From: Cyclobacterium sp. SYSU L10401
GTDB lineage: Bacteria; Bacteroidota; Bacteroidia; Cytophagales; Cyclobacteriaceae
DNA: 63,442 bases
Direction of reading: 5' to 3'
Assembly: GCF_010993705.1 (NCBI RefSeq)
Contig: NZ_WOFO01000017.1
Location: forward strand, 1 to 63,442
The notes under the pieces were generated by a model. It did no database searches. It was not told the origin of the DNA and saw only the letters and a program-made list of their open reading frames with translations. Below, piece by piece: positions 7,019 through 13,614 of this stretch. A program made the translations under genes and the position numbers. Every line of letters begins with the position of its first letter. The first letter of the stretch is position 1.

Positions 7019-7642
7019 TTATTCCGCAGAATATTTTATTCGGGAAAGGATACTGCGGCCCAGGGTGATTTCGTCTGTATACTCCAATTCACTGCCAACA
7101 GGTATCCCCCTGGCAATGGTGCTCACTTTGATTCCCCGGTCCTTGAGCTTTCTGGTGATAAAAAAAGAGGTGGTATCTCCTTCCATGGTAGCCGGAAGGG
7201 CCAGTATGACCTCCACTACTGCCTGACCCGATGGGGGGCTTTCAATTCTTTTCATCAGAGAGGCAATGTTGATTTCATCAGGTCCTATGCCCTGTATGGG
7301 TGAAATCACCCCACCGAGAATATGGTACAGTCCGGCGTATTGGTTGGTATTTTCTATGGCCAGTACATCAGGAAGATCCTCCACCACACAGATCAGGCTT
7401 TTATCCCGTTTGATCCCTTCACAAATACTACATACAGCCTTATCTGATACATTGTGACAAATGGAGCAGTACTGGATGTCATGTCGAAGTTTGATAAGGG
7501 CATCTGTCAGCGCAGTGGTGACCGGTTCTTTTTGCTTGAGCAGATGTAGGGTTAACCTGAGGGCTGTTTTTTTACCTATGCCAGGCAGTCGGCTGATTTC
7601 AGCAACAGCATCCTCAATAAGTTTGGAAGAGAAATTCACCAA
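7019..7642 (-). CDS. recR: Recombination protein RecR
   Basis: RecR works with RecO and RecF to load RecA on gapped DNA. The 207 residues show the expected order: a helix-hairpin-helix with LPGIGKKTALRLTLHLL (19-35), a four-cysteine zinc finger (C59, C62, C71, C74), and a Toprim domain starting near CVVEDLPDVLAIE (85-97) and extending to about 175. Length and all motifs are normal. It lies eight bases downstream of clpS in the same direction, so both are probably transcribed together. Confidence 0.97.
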   Translation of the reverse strand: MVNFSSKLIEDAVAEISRLPGIGKKTALRLTLHLLKQKEPVTTALTDALIKLRHDIQYCSICHNVSDKAVCSICEGIKRDKSLICVVEDLPDVLAIENTNQYAGLYHILGGVISPIQGIGPDEINIASLMKRIESPPSGQAVVEVILALPATMEGDTTSFFITRKLKDRGIKVSTIARGIPVGSELEYTDEITLGRSILSRIKYSAE

Positions 7643-7650
7643 AGGAGAAT

Positions 7651-7938
7651 TTAAACGATGGTAGCCTGAATCCCTGCATCAAGGATGGATTCACACATGG
7701 GCTTTAACTTGCTGATGCTGCCTTTTTTTACAGAGCATTTGCCTTTGTAATGAATGATCATCGTACATTGTTCTGCTTGCTCCTGGCTATGTTTACAAAC
7801 CTTGATCAGGATCTTGGTGACGTGATCAAAAGTGTTGAAATCATCATTGAAAACAACCAGATCATGCTCCTCCTTATCTACCAGCTCATCAAGTAGTAAT
7901 TCTTCTTCTGTTTCCACTAAATGTTCTAAAGGTTTCAT
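7651..7938 (-). CDS. clpS: ClpS protease adaptor
   Basis: ClpS delivers proteins with N-degron residues to the Clp protease. The 95 residues contain the family core: LVVFNDDFNTFDHVTKIL (28-45), whose Asn-Asp pair contacts the free amino group, and the MIIHYKGKCSV strand (60-70), which carries the conserved His. The acidic first 25 residues form the flexible tail that reaches into the ClpA or ClpC ATPase. It is upstream of recR and divergent from the symporter gene. Confidence 0.93.
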   Translation of the reverse strand: MKPLEHLVETEEELLLDELVDKEEHDLVVFNDDFNTFDHVTKILIKVCKHSQEQAEQCTMIIHYKGKCSVKKGSISKLKPMCESILDAGIQATIV

Positions 7939-7991
7939 TTTGCAAAGTTAATAATTAATCACAACTTTATCGGCCTTTAGCCTCAGTCAAT

Positions 7992-9437
7992 ATGGATTCA
8001 AATTTAGTACTAATTGTTATAACGTCCTATTTTTTGCTGTTGTTCCTTATTTCCTGGCTTACTTCCAGAAAATTGACTGCAGACACATTTTTTACCGGTG
8101 ACCGGCAATCTCCCTGGTTTTTGGTAGCCTTTGGTATGATTGGAGCATCCTTATCCGGGGTGACTTTTATCTCAGTACCTGGCGAGGTAGGGAATAGTAA
8201 CTTTTATTATTTTCAGCTGGTGCTGGGCTACACGGTGGGTTATACGGTGATCGCAAAGGTACTGTTGCCCCTTTACTACCGGCTAAACCTGGTTTCCATT
8301 TATGCCTACCTGGAGGGCAGGTTTGGTTTCTGGTCATATAAGACCGGTGCTTTCTTTTTTATTCTTTCCAGAACTCTGGGTTCTTCCATCAGGGTTTTTC
8401 TGGTAGCCGGGGTCTTGCAGCTGATCCTGTTCGATCGCTGGGGCATTCCCTTTTGGGGTTCGGTATTGATTACCGTCAGCCTGATTTGGTTGTATACCTT
8501 TCGGGGGGGGATAAAAACAGTGGTATGGACCGATACCCTGCAAACCTTTTTCATGTTACTGGCGGTGGTGGTCAGTATAATCCTGGTGGCAAAGGAACTG
8601 GGATTAACCGGTTTGGGGGATTTGATGGTTATTGTTTCTGAGCAGCCTTATTCCAGGGTTTTTGACTGGGACTGGAAGTCGGGCACCAATTTTTTCAAGC
8701 AGTTTTTTTCCGGGGCATTTATTGTCATCGTGATGACCGGTTTGGACCAGGACATGATGCAAAAAAACCTGACCTGCAGAAACCTTAAGGATGCCCAGAA
8801 AAACATGTTTTGGTTTACCAATATCCTGGTTGTTGTCAACCTGGTCTTTATGGCCCTGGGAGTTTTGCTGTACCTGTATGCGGCAGAAAACCAAATCTCC
8901 ATTCCGGAGCGAACGGATGACTTGTACCCGCTTTTGGCCACCTCCTATTTTTCCACCTTTGTGGGACTGGTTTTTGTGCTGGGCATCACTGCAGCGGCAT
9001 ACAGCAGCGCAGACTCTACGTTAACGGCTCTTACGACATCTTTTTGTTATGATTTTCTGGAAATCGATAAGAGATATTCCAAAAAGGAAGCAGTAAGCAT
9101 GAGGAAAAAGGTGCACCTGGGATTCACCTTTATCATGTTTTTGGTCATCCTGGTATTCCGGTGGATCAACGATCAAAGTGTAATCAATGCGGTTTTCACC
9201 ATTGCAGGTTATACCTATGGCCCTTTGCTGGGATTGTACTCCTTTGGCTTGTTTACCAAATTCCAGGTCAGGGATAAGTGGGTGCCGGTGATGGCTATTT
9301 TGGCCCCTTTGATTTCTTTTGTGCTTTCCCTACAATCCGAAAAGTGGCTGGGAGGTTATCAATTTGGGTTTGAATTACTGATATTAAATGGGCTTTTGAT
9401 GTTTCTGGGTTTGCTGATCGCCAGGAAAAAGCAGTAA
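7992..9437 (+). CDS. Sodium/solute symporter (SSS family)
   Basis: A membrane transporter of 481 residues with about 13 predicted transmembrane helices, importing a small solute with sodium. Family signs include the N-terminal helix with SWLTSRKLTADTFFTGDRQS and the following SWFLVAFGMIGASLSGV-like region, the GGIKTVVWTDTLQ segment near residue 170, and ITAAAYSSADSTLTALTT near 335, whose serines and threonines form the sodium site. The substrate cannot be assigned from sequence alone; sugars, sialic acid, proline and pantothenate are all used by relatives. It is divergent from clpS across 53 bases. Confidence 0.9.
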   Translation: MDSNLVLIVITSYFLLLFLISWLTSRKLTADTFFTGDRQSPWFLVAFGMIGASLSGVTFISVPGEVGNSNFYYFQLVLGYTVGYTVIAKVLLPLYYRLNLVSIYAYLEGRFGFWSYKTGAFFFILSRTLGSSIRVFLVAGVLQLILFDRWGIPFWGSVLITVSLIWLYTFRGGIKTVVWTDTLQTFFMLLAVVVSIILVAKELGLTGLGDLMVIVSEQPYSRVFDWDWKSGTNFFKQFFSGAFIVIVMTGLDQDMMQKNLTCRNLKDAQKNMFWFTNILVVVNLVFMALGVLLYLYAAENQISIPERTDDLYPLLATSYFSTFVGLVFVLGITAAAYSSADSTLTALTTSFCYDFLEIDKRYSKKEAVSMRKKVHLGFTFIMFLVILVFRWINDQSVINAVFTIAGYTYGPLLGLYSFGLFTKFQVRDKWVPVMAILAPLISFVLSLQSEKWLGGYQFGFELLILNGLLMFLGLLIARKKQ

Positions 9438-9459
9438 ACATTTCCAATCAATAGGTTTT

Positions 9460-10149
9460 TCAATAGGCTTTGTCCTTGTCCATAAGCAAAGATACTATGG
9501 TCCAGAAAATGATCTTTAAATCCAGGAGCGGAGACCAGTTGTTGACATAAAAGATATCCAGCTTACACCTGGAATAAATGTCATAAAAGTCTTTGGTTTC
9601 TCCCCTGAAGCCCTTGGCCTGCGCAAGGCCCGTAATGCCGGGCTTTACCGTATGCCTGAACATGAAATTATCAATTTCTTCTGAAAACTTGTAATTCATG
9701 GGAACAGCATGTGGTCGGGGACCCACTATGGACATGTTGCCCTTGATGACATTAAAAAACTGAGGCAATTCATCCAAACTGGATTTTCTCAAAAATTTTC
9801 CGATCCAGGTGACCCTTGGATCATCTTTGGTTGCCTGTTGCACATCGGCCTTTTCATTTACGTACATGGTCCTGAATTTGAAACAGTAAAAAGGAACATT
9901 GTCCTTACCATGCCTGAGTTGTTGGAAAAATATGGGACCTTTGGAAGTAGCTTTTATCAACAGACCAATGATGGGGAAAAGCCAGGAAAAAACAAAAATC
10001 ACCAGGCCTATGCTGATGGATAAATCAAATGCCCGCTTTACTACCAACTGAGATTCGTCAAAAAATACAACAGGAAAAGATTTGAAGAAACTCCTCTTGG
10101 TATTGATGTTTTTTAATGCTGGTTTTCTCTCCGTAATTGTAGAGGCCAT
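9460..10149 (-). CDS. Undecaprenyl-phosphate sugar phosphotransferase
   Basis: A 229-residue initiating sugar transferase that moves a sugar phosphate from UDP-sugar onto undecaprenyl phosphate to begin an exopolysaccharide or capsule unit. One hydrophobic membrane segment (about 43-67) precedes the conserved catalytic core: GPIFFQQLRHG, FYCFKFRTM, RKSSLDELPQFFNVIKG, MSIVGPRPH and the C-terminal KPGITGLAQAKGFRGET. It is the short form without the extra N-terminal membrane domain of WbaP. No other polysaccharide genes lie nearby, so it is an isolated copy. It converges with the symporter gene at 9437. Confidence 0.93.
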   Translation of the reverse strand: MASTITERKPALKNINTKRSFFKSFPVVFFDESQLVVKRAFDLSISIGLVIFVFSWLFPIIGLLIKATSKGPIFFQQLRHGKDNVPFYCFKFRTMYVNEKADVQQATKDDPRVTWIGKFLRKSSLDELPQFFNVIKGNMSIVGPRPHAVPMNYKFSEEIDNFMFRHTVKPGITGLAQAKGFRGETKDFYDIYSRCKLDIFYVNNWSPLLDLKIIFWTIVSLLMDKDKAY

Positions 10150-10476
10150 AATATTTTCAGATTAAAATAATTGAATGTAAGATGTTCCCCTAACCATTAT
10201 CGTGCCATAATACCAATCATGTAATTTTGTATTTTTAAAAATGTATTTCAAATGTAGAATAAAGGCTTTTAATTTCCTAATTTTTATTCTTAGTAATTGT
10301 ATTTAATAACATAAAAAGCTTATTTTTTAACAAATGATTAATTTTTTGGCAGATCACATAAATATTTGGTAATTTTTAATCTTTTTCTGTCAGAAATAAA
10401 AAGATGACCGTTTGTAAAATTTTTTCCCAAAATAATGAGAAAGGCAGTTTCCAGCCAAAAGTTACCGGTCTCCGGT
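10150..10476. other. AT-rich intergenic region
   Basis: 327 very AT-rich bases lie between two minus-strand genes. I see no gene here. A TAcaTTTG match on the minus strand (10249-10256) could be the -7 box of a promoter for the sugar transferase, but no well-placed TTG lies upstream, so it is only a candidate. Confidence 0.4.
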
Positions 10477-10815
10477 TTATATCTGGAGGTTTTGGCAGGG
10501 ATCCCAGAAATGTTTTTCAAAATCCTGAACCCGGTCATTGACTACTTTTACACCTTCCTCTTCCAGCAGCTGCTGCATCCGGTTGTTGTCAGCAAAGTGA
10601 AATTTTCCTGTCAGCAGCCCTTGCCTGTTGACTACTCTGTGGGCAGGGATGTTTTTGTGCTGATGGGCAGCATTCATGGCCCACCCGACCATTCTGGCAC
10701 TCCCTTTACTGCCAAGGTAGCTTGCGATGGCACCGTAGGTACTTACCCTGCCTTCAGGTATCAGCCTGACTACCTGGTATACCAGATCAAAAAAGTTCGT
10801 TTTTTCTTCATTCAT
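10477..10815 (-). CDS. Alkyltransferase-like protein (ATL)
   Basis: A 112-residue relative of O6-methylguanine-DNA methyltransferase. The DNA-binding helix-turn-helix fold is kept (EGRVSTYGAIASYLG, 21-35; R41 of RMVGWAM is the arginine finger). The active-site PCHR of the repair enzyme is PAHR (57-60), with alanine in place of the acceptor cysteine. Such ATL proteins cannot remove the alkyl group; they flip out and tightly bind O6-alkylguanine and hand the lesion to nucleotide excision repair. ATG 10815 is chosen: it overlaps the stop of the upstream mscS by eight bases, whereas the longer version would need a TTG start. Confidence 0.9.
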   Translation of the reverse strand: MNEEKTNFFDLVYQVVRLIPEGRVSTYGAIASYLGSKGSARMVGWAMNAAHQHKNIPAHRVVNRQGLLTGKFHFADNNRMQQLLEEEGVKVVNDRVQDFEKHFWDPCQNLQI

Positions 10816-11686
10816 GCCCCAAATCAATGATACTTTGGTTGATGCTTCTCCTTATTTTCTTTTCCAGTTCCTTAGAAGTGGTGTTAAGTTGGACCTGGAG
10901 TTTCATTTTCACTGTATCTTTATGGATTTCCAGTGCTTTCAGGCTCATACTTTGTAATTTTATTTCCTTTCCAAAAGGTTTGATGGCTTTCTTAAGCTTT
11001 TGTTCCGTCTGGTCTACATTTAAACCCGCCTGGTTTTTGACTTCAAACTCAAAAGTGAGCCTTCGTACACTTTGCCTGCTGTGGTTGATTACGTGAGAAG
11101 CGAGGATCAGGCTATTGGGTACCATGACCAGGTCGCTGTCATCGTTGATCAATACTACATTGAGTAGGGTAATGTCCTGGATTTTTCCTTTGTGCTCTGC
11201 CACCTGAATGAAATCCCCAAGTGTGATCTGGTCAGAAAACATGATGATCAGACCATTGATCATATTGGTGATATAATCCTTAGACAATAAGGCAATGGCT
11301 GCCGCTACCAGGGTGATGCTTCCCAGAAATTCAAAGGGTTTGATCTGGAAAAAGATCATGATAGCAAAAAGAAAGACAATCACATTTAGCAGGCTGGCGA
11401 TGTGATTGATGCCCAAAACAAAATTGCTGTGCAGGGAATCCGATTTCTTTTTTCTCAGGTAAAACCGAACCAAAAACAAGCGGGCAAGTGAAATCAACAC
11501 ACTTCCTGCCAGCAGAAGAGATAGGGCATCCATCAAAGGGATCAGCCGGGTAAGCAAGGGCTCCTTTTCCCATTCCAGAAATTCCCGCAGAAATACCAGA
11601 ATCAGATAGGTGATGACTTTTAGGACAAAAAGAATTCGCTTTCTTTTCTCCGTAGCTTCTATTTTGCTTTTTCCCAATTCCACCAT
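10808..11686 (-). CDS. MscS-type mechanosensitive channel
   Basis: A 292-residue membrane channel that opens under membrane tension to release solutes during osmotic downshock. Three to four transmembrane helices occupy 20-155. The pore helix is at about 120-140 (SITLVAAAIALLSKDYITNM), and the beta domain begins with ITLGDFIQVAEHKGKIQDI. A C-terminal alpha/beta domain follows. Pore and beta-domain motifs fit the family well. It is upstream of, and translationally coupled by eight bases to, the ATL gene. Confidence 0.91.
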   Translation of the reverse strand: MVELGKSKIEATEKRKRILFVLKVITYLILVFLREFLEWEKEPLLTRLIPLMDALSLLLAGSVLISLARLFLVRFYLRKKKSDSLHSNFVLGINHIASLLNVIVFLFAIMIFFQIKPFEFLGSITLVAAAIALLSKDYITNMINGLIIMFSDQITLGDFIQVAEHKGKIQDITLLNVVLINDDSDLVMVPNSLILASHVINHSRQSVRRLTFEFEVKNQAGLNVDQTEQKLKKAIKPFGKEIKLQSMSLKALEIHKDTVKMKLQVQLNTTSKELEKKIRRSINQSIIDLGHE

Positions 11687-11768
11687 GTTTCTTAAAAATA
11701 AATCTTAATTTTATGTTTTTGCATTTGCCATGCAAAAGTATCGGATTGTAACCAAACTAAATAATAGC

Positions 11769-12449
11769 ATGAATAGAAATATTATCATCACCGGTAGTGC
11801 AGGGAATCTGGGTCGAGCAGTAGTGACCAAATTCAAGCGGGAAGGTTTTAAGGTCATTGCCATTATAGCACCTGAGAGTGGAGATGAGGTGGAAGATGCA
11901 GATGATGTATACCAGGTGGATGTTACCGATGAGTACGCTGTGCAGGAATTTAGTAAAGAATATCAGGTACAATATGGGGAGCTGGAATGTATGGCATTAC
12001 TTGTAGGAGGCTTTGGTATGGGAGGCATAGAAGATACCAGCACCCGTGACCTGGATAAAATGATTCGCCTGAATTTTTTCAGTGCCTTTAACATGGTGAA
12101 ATTTTTCCTTCCCCTGATGAAAAAGGCCAACAACGGAACCTTTCTTTTTGTAGGAGCCAAACCGGCCCTGCAACCTAATGAAGGTAAAGATGTTCTGGCA
12201 TATGCTTTGAGTAAAGGATTGGTGATAGACCTGGCTGAGTTCACTGCCAATGAAACAGCAGATATCAAAGTCCGTTCTCATGTATTTGTTCCCAGCATCA
12301 TCGATACTCCCCAAAACAGGGAGGCCATGCCGGATGCGGATCACGGTCAATGGGTAAAACCATCTGAAATAGCAGAGGCCATGCACTATGCGGCCAGCAA
12401 TGCCTCGCTAAGAAACATGACCTTTAAACTATACGGAGGCGTATATTAA
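11769..12449 (+). CDS. Short-chain dehydrogenase-like protein
   Basis: A 226-residue Rossmann-fold protein of the short-chain dehydrogenase family. The cofactor motif is TGSAGNLG (8-15), and Y145-x3-K149 supplies the catalytic Tyr and Lys. The usual catalytic Ser is not in its place: the strand before it reads FLFVGAKPAL, giving Gly or Ala. It may be a reductase using a different helper residue, or only a nucleotide-binding protein. The start at 11769 puts the Rossmann strand at the N-terminus; an upstream ATG at 11730 adds 13 residues. The next gene follows in the same direction after 29 bases. Confidence 0.8.
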   Translation: MNRNIIITGSAGNLGRAVVTKFKREGFKVIAIIAPESGDEVEDADDVYQVDVTDEYAVQEFSKEYQVQYGELECMALLVGGFGMGGIEDTSTRDLDKMIRLNFFSAFNMVKFFLPLMKKANNGTFLFVGAKPALQPNEGKDVLAYALSKGLVIDLAEFTANETADIKVRSHVFVPSIIDTPQNREAMPDADHGQWVKPSEIAEAMHYAASNASLRNMTFKLYGGVY

Positions 12450-12478
12450 ATCAAACACCCTTTAATCCAGCTATTGAT

Positions 12479-13159
12479 ATGAGAAATTTGTGCTTAACCT
12501 TTAGTTTACTGTTATCCTTTTCCCTGGTACGGGCCCAGACTTCCTCCGAAACCAGAACATTGAAAGCTTTTGATCAGGTGGTAGTGAGTCATTCCATCGA
12601 GGCGGAGTTTGTTCGTGGGGATCAGCATGAAATAGAAATTACGGCTTCCGGAATCGGATTGGAAGAAATCCTTACCAATGTAAACAAGAGAAAGCTTGAA
12701 ATCAAAATCTCAGGGTCCAATCCCAAATCCAGCTCGGTGAAGGTGAAGGTAACCTATACCAAACTGGAGGTGGTGGAAGTAGAGACTGCTGCCAGGGCTT
12801 TTATCCAGGATCCTCTCGAAAGCAAATCCATTAGCTTGTCTGTTGCTACCAATGCCTACCTGGAGGCAGGTGTAAAAGCCGGAGAATTGAACCTGGATGC
12901 AAAAACCAATTCCAAAATGTATGTCAAAGGAAGTGCAGATCACCTGAACTACAATGCCTTTACCAATGCAGAGATCGATGGGGAAGACCTCGTGGTCAAG
13001 CATGCGGAAGTAAGGACCAATACCAATGCCTATGGTACTTTCGAAGTGTTGGAATCACTGAAGGGTACCGCAGCGACAAGAGGAAGGATCAAATACAAGG
13101 GAGATCCCAATGTGGTGGATATCAAAGAAAGCATTGGTGGAGTGATTGAGAAATTCTGA
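12479..13159 (+). CDS. Exported GIN-domain (DUF2807) protein
   Basis: A 226-residue exported protein. A signal peptide covers about 1-19 (LCLTFSLLLSFSLVRAQ). The rest is the GIN or adhesin-head domain, a right-handed parallel beta-helix in which short strands with Asn, Thr and Gly repeat. The family is abundant in Bacteroidota, its function is not established, and many members are probably periplasmic or surface proteins. It shares direction with the preceding dehydrogenase-like gene. A long hairpin lies downstream. Confidence 0.83.
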   Translation: MRNLCLTFSLLLSFSLVRAQTSSETRTLKAFDQVVVSHSIEAEFVRGDQHEIEITASGIGLEEILTNVNKRKLEIKISGSNPKSSSVKVKVTYTKLEVVEVETAARAFIQDPLESKSISLSVATNAYLEAGVKAGELNLDAKTNSKMYVKGSADHLNYNAFTNAEIDGEDLVVKHAEVRTNTNAYGTFEVLESLKGTAATRGRIKYKGDPNVVDIKESIGGVIEKF

Positions 13160-13171
13160 GCAGTACTGATT

Positions 13172-13228
13172 TTTTCTCCAGGAGCCTGCCTTGTCTGATA
13201 AAAACCTTTATTCAGGCACTGGAGAAAA
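13172..13228. repeat. Long perfect hairpin after GIN gene
   Basis: TTTTCTCCAG (13172-13181) and CTGGAGAAAA (13219-13228) are perfectly complementary over ten bases. Inside them GCCTG (13184-13188) pairs with CAGGC (13213-13217). The T run is on the 5' side of the stem on both strands, so this is not a standard U-tract terminator, though it may still end the GIN transcript or stabilise its 3' end. The rest of the gap to 13388 shows nothing I recognise. Confidence 0.6.
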
Positions 13229-13365
13229 CCTCATCAGGCACCGGTCGGTCAGGAGGGACACAGGTGCAGGATAGATAATAAATAGCTCCCTTTCCAGCAG
13301 CCCATTCCTGGTTTGGCAATCAGGATTTTATCTGCAGCCAGCCGGGTATTTCTAATCAAAAAAAC

Positions 13366-13396
13366 TTGTGATATATAAAATTTGTCCTTAGAATTG
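13366..13396 (+). promoter_or_regulatory. Promoter of the thr operon
   Basis: TTG at 13366-13368, a spacer of 20, and TAgaATTG at 13389-13396 match the Bacteroidota primary sigma consensus (TTG, about 19, TAnnTTTG) with one mismatch in the -7 box. Transcription would begin near 13403, which leaves about 13 bases before the leader peptide ATG at 13416. Confidence 0.5.
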
Positions 13397-13415
13397 TCCC
13401 TTCAAATAAAGAAGC

Positions 13416-13529
13416 ATGGTTTTCGCAGTAAAAATTATTTCAAATCTTTCAAAAACCGGATTTATCCGGGATGCAACCTGCAACGTATTTTTTAGCGGCA
13501 ACACAACTACCACTTTCACCACGGGGTAA
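13416..13529 (+). CDS. thrL: Threonine-rich leader peptide
   Basis: A 37-codon reading frame starts with ATG and ends at TAA 86 bases before thrA. It has eight threonines, six of them in its last eight residues (NTTTTFTTG, 29-37), and three isoleucines. The end resembles the threonine/isoleucine leader peptide ThrL of enterobacteria. The predicted role is to sense charged tRNA-Thr: the ribosome would stall on the Thr codons when threonine is scarce, changing the RNA fold in front of thrA. The frame and codon run are directly visible; regulation is inference. Confidence 0.72.
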   Translation: MVFAVKIISNLSKTGFIRDATCNVFFSGNTTTTFTTG

Positions 13530-13591
13530 TCCCGTGTTTTGATTCATATTGCCTCAATACCAACAGGTCTTCTGCAGACCTTAATGATTAC
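13520..13591 (+). promoter_or_regulatory. Attenuator hairpins before thrA
   Basis: Three hairpins follow or overlap the leader peptide. H1 pairs CACGGG (13520-13525) with CCCGTG (13531-13536), covers the peptide stop codon and is followed by TTTT. H2 is TATTG/CAATA at about 13547-13559. H3 pairs AGGTCT (13565-13570) with AGACCT (13576-13581). GTAATC in H1 could alternatively pair with GATTAC at 13586-13591. Overlap of H1 with the last Thr codons means a ribosome stalled there would block it. Which hairpin is the terminator is not resolved. Confidence 0.55.
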
Positions 13592-13614
13592 ATTTTAACC
13601 GATAATAATTAGCA

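Noticed and set aside
10816-10827. TTG start extending the ATL protein by four residues
   Set aside because: The ATG at 10815 overlaps the mscS stop in a normal coupling arrangement and fits the family start.
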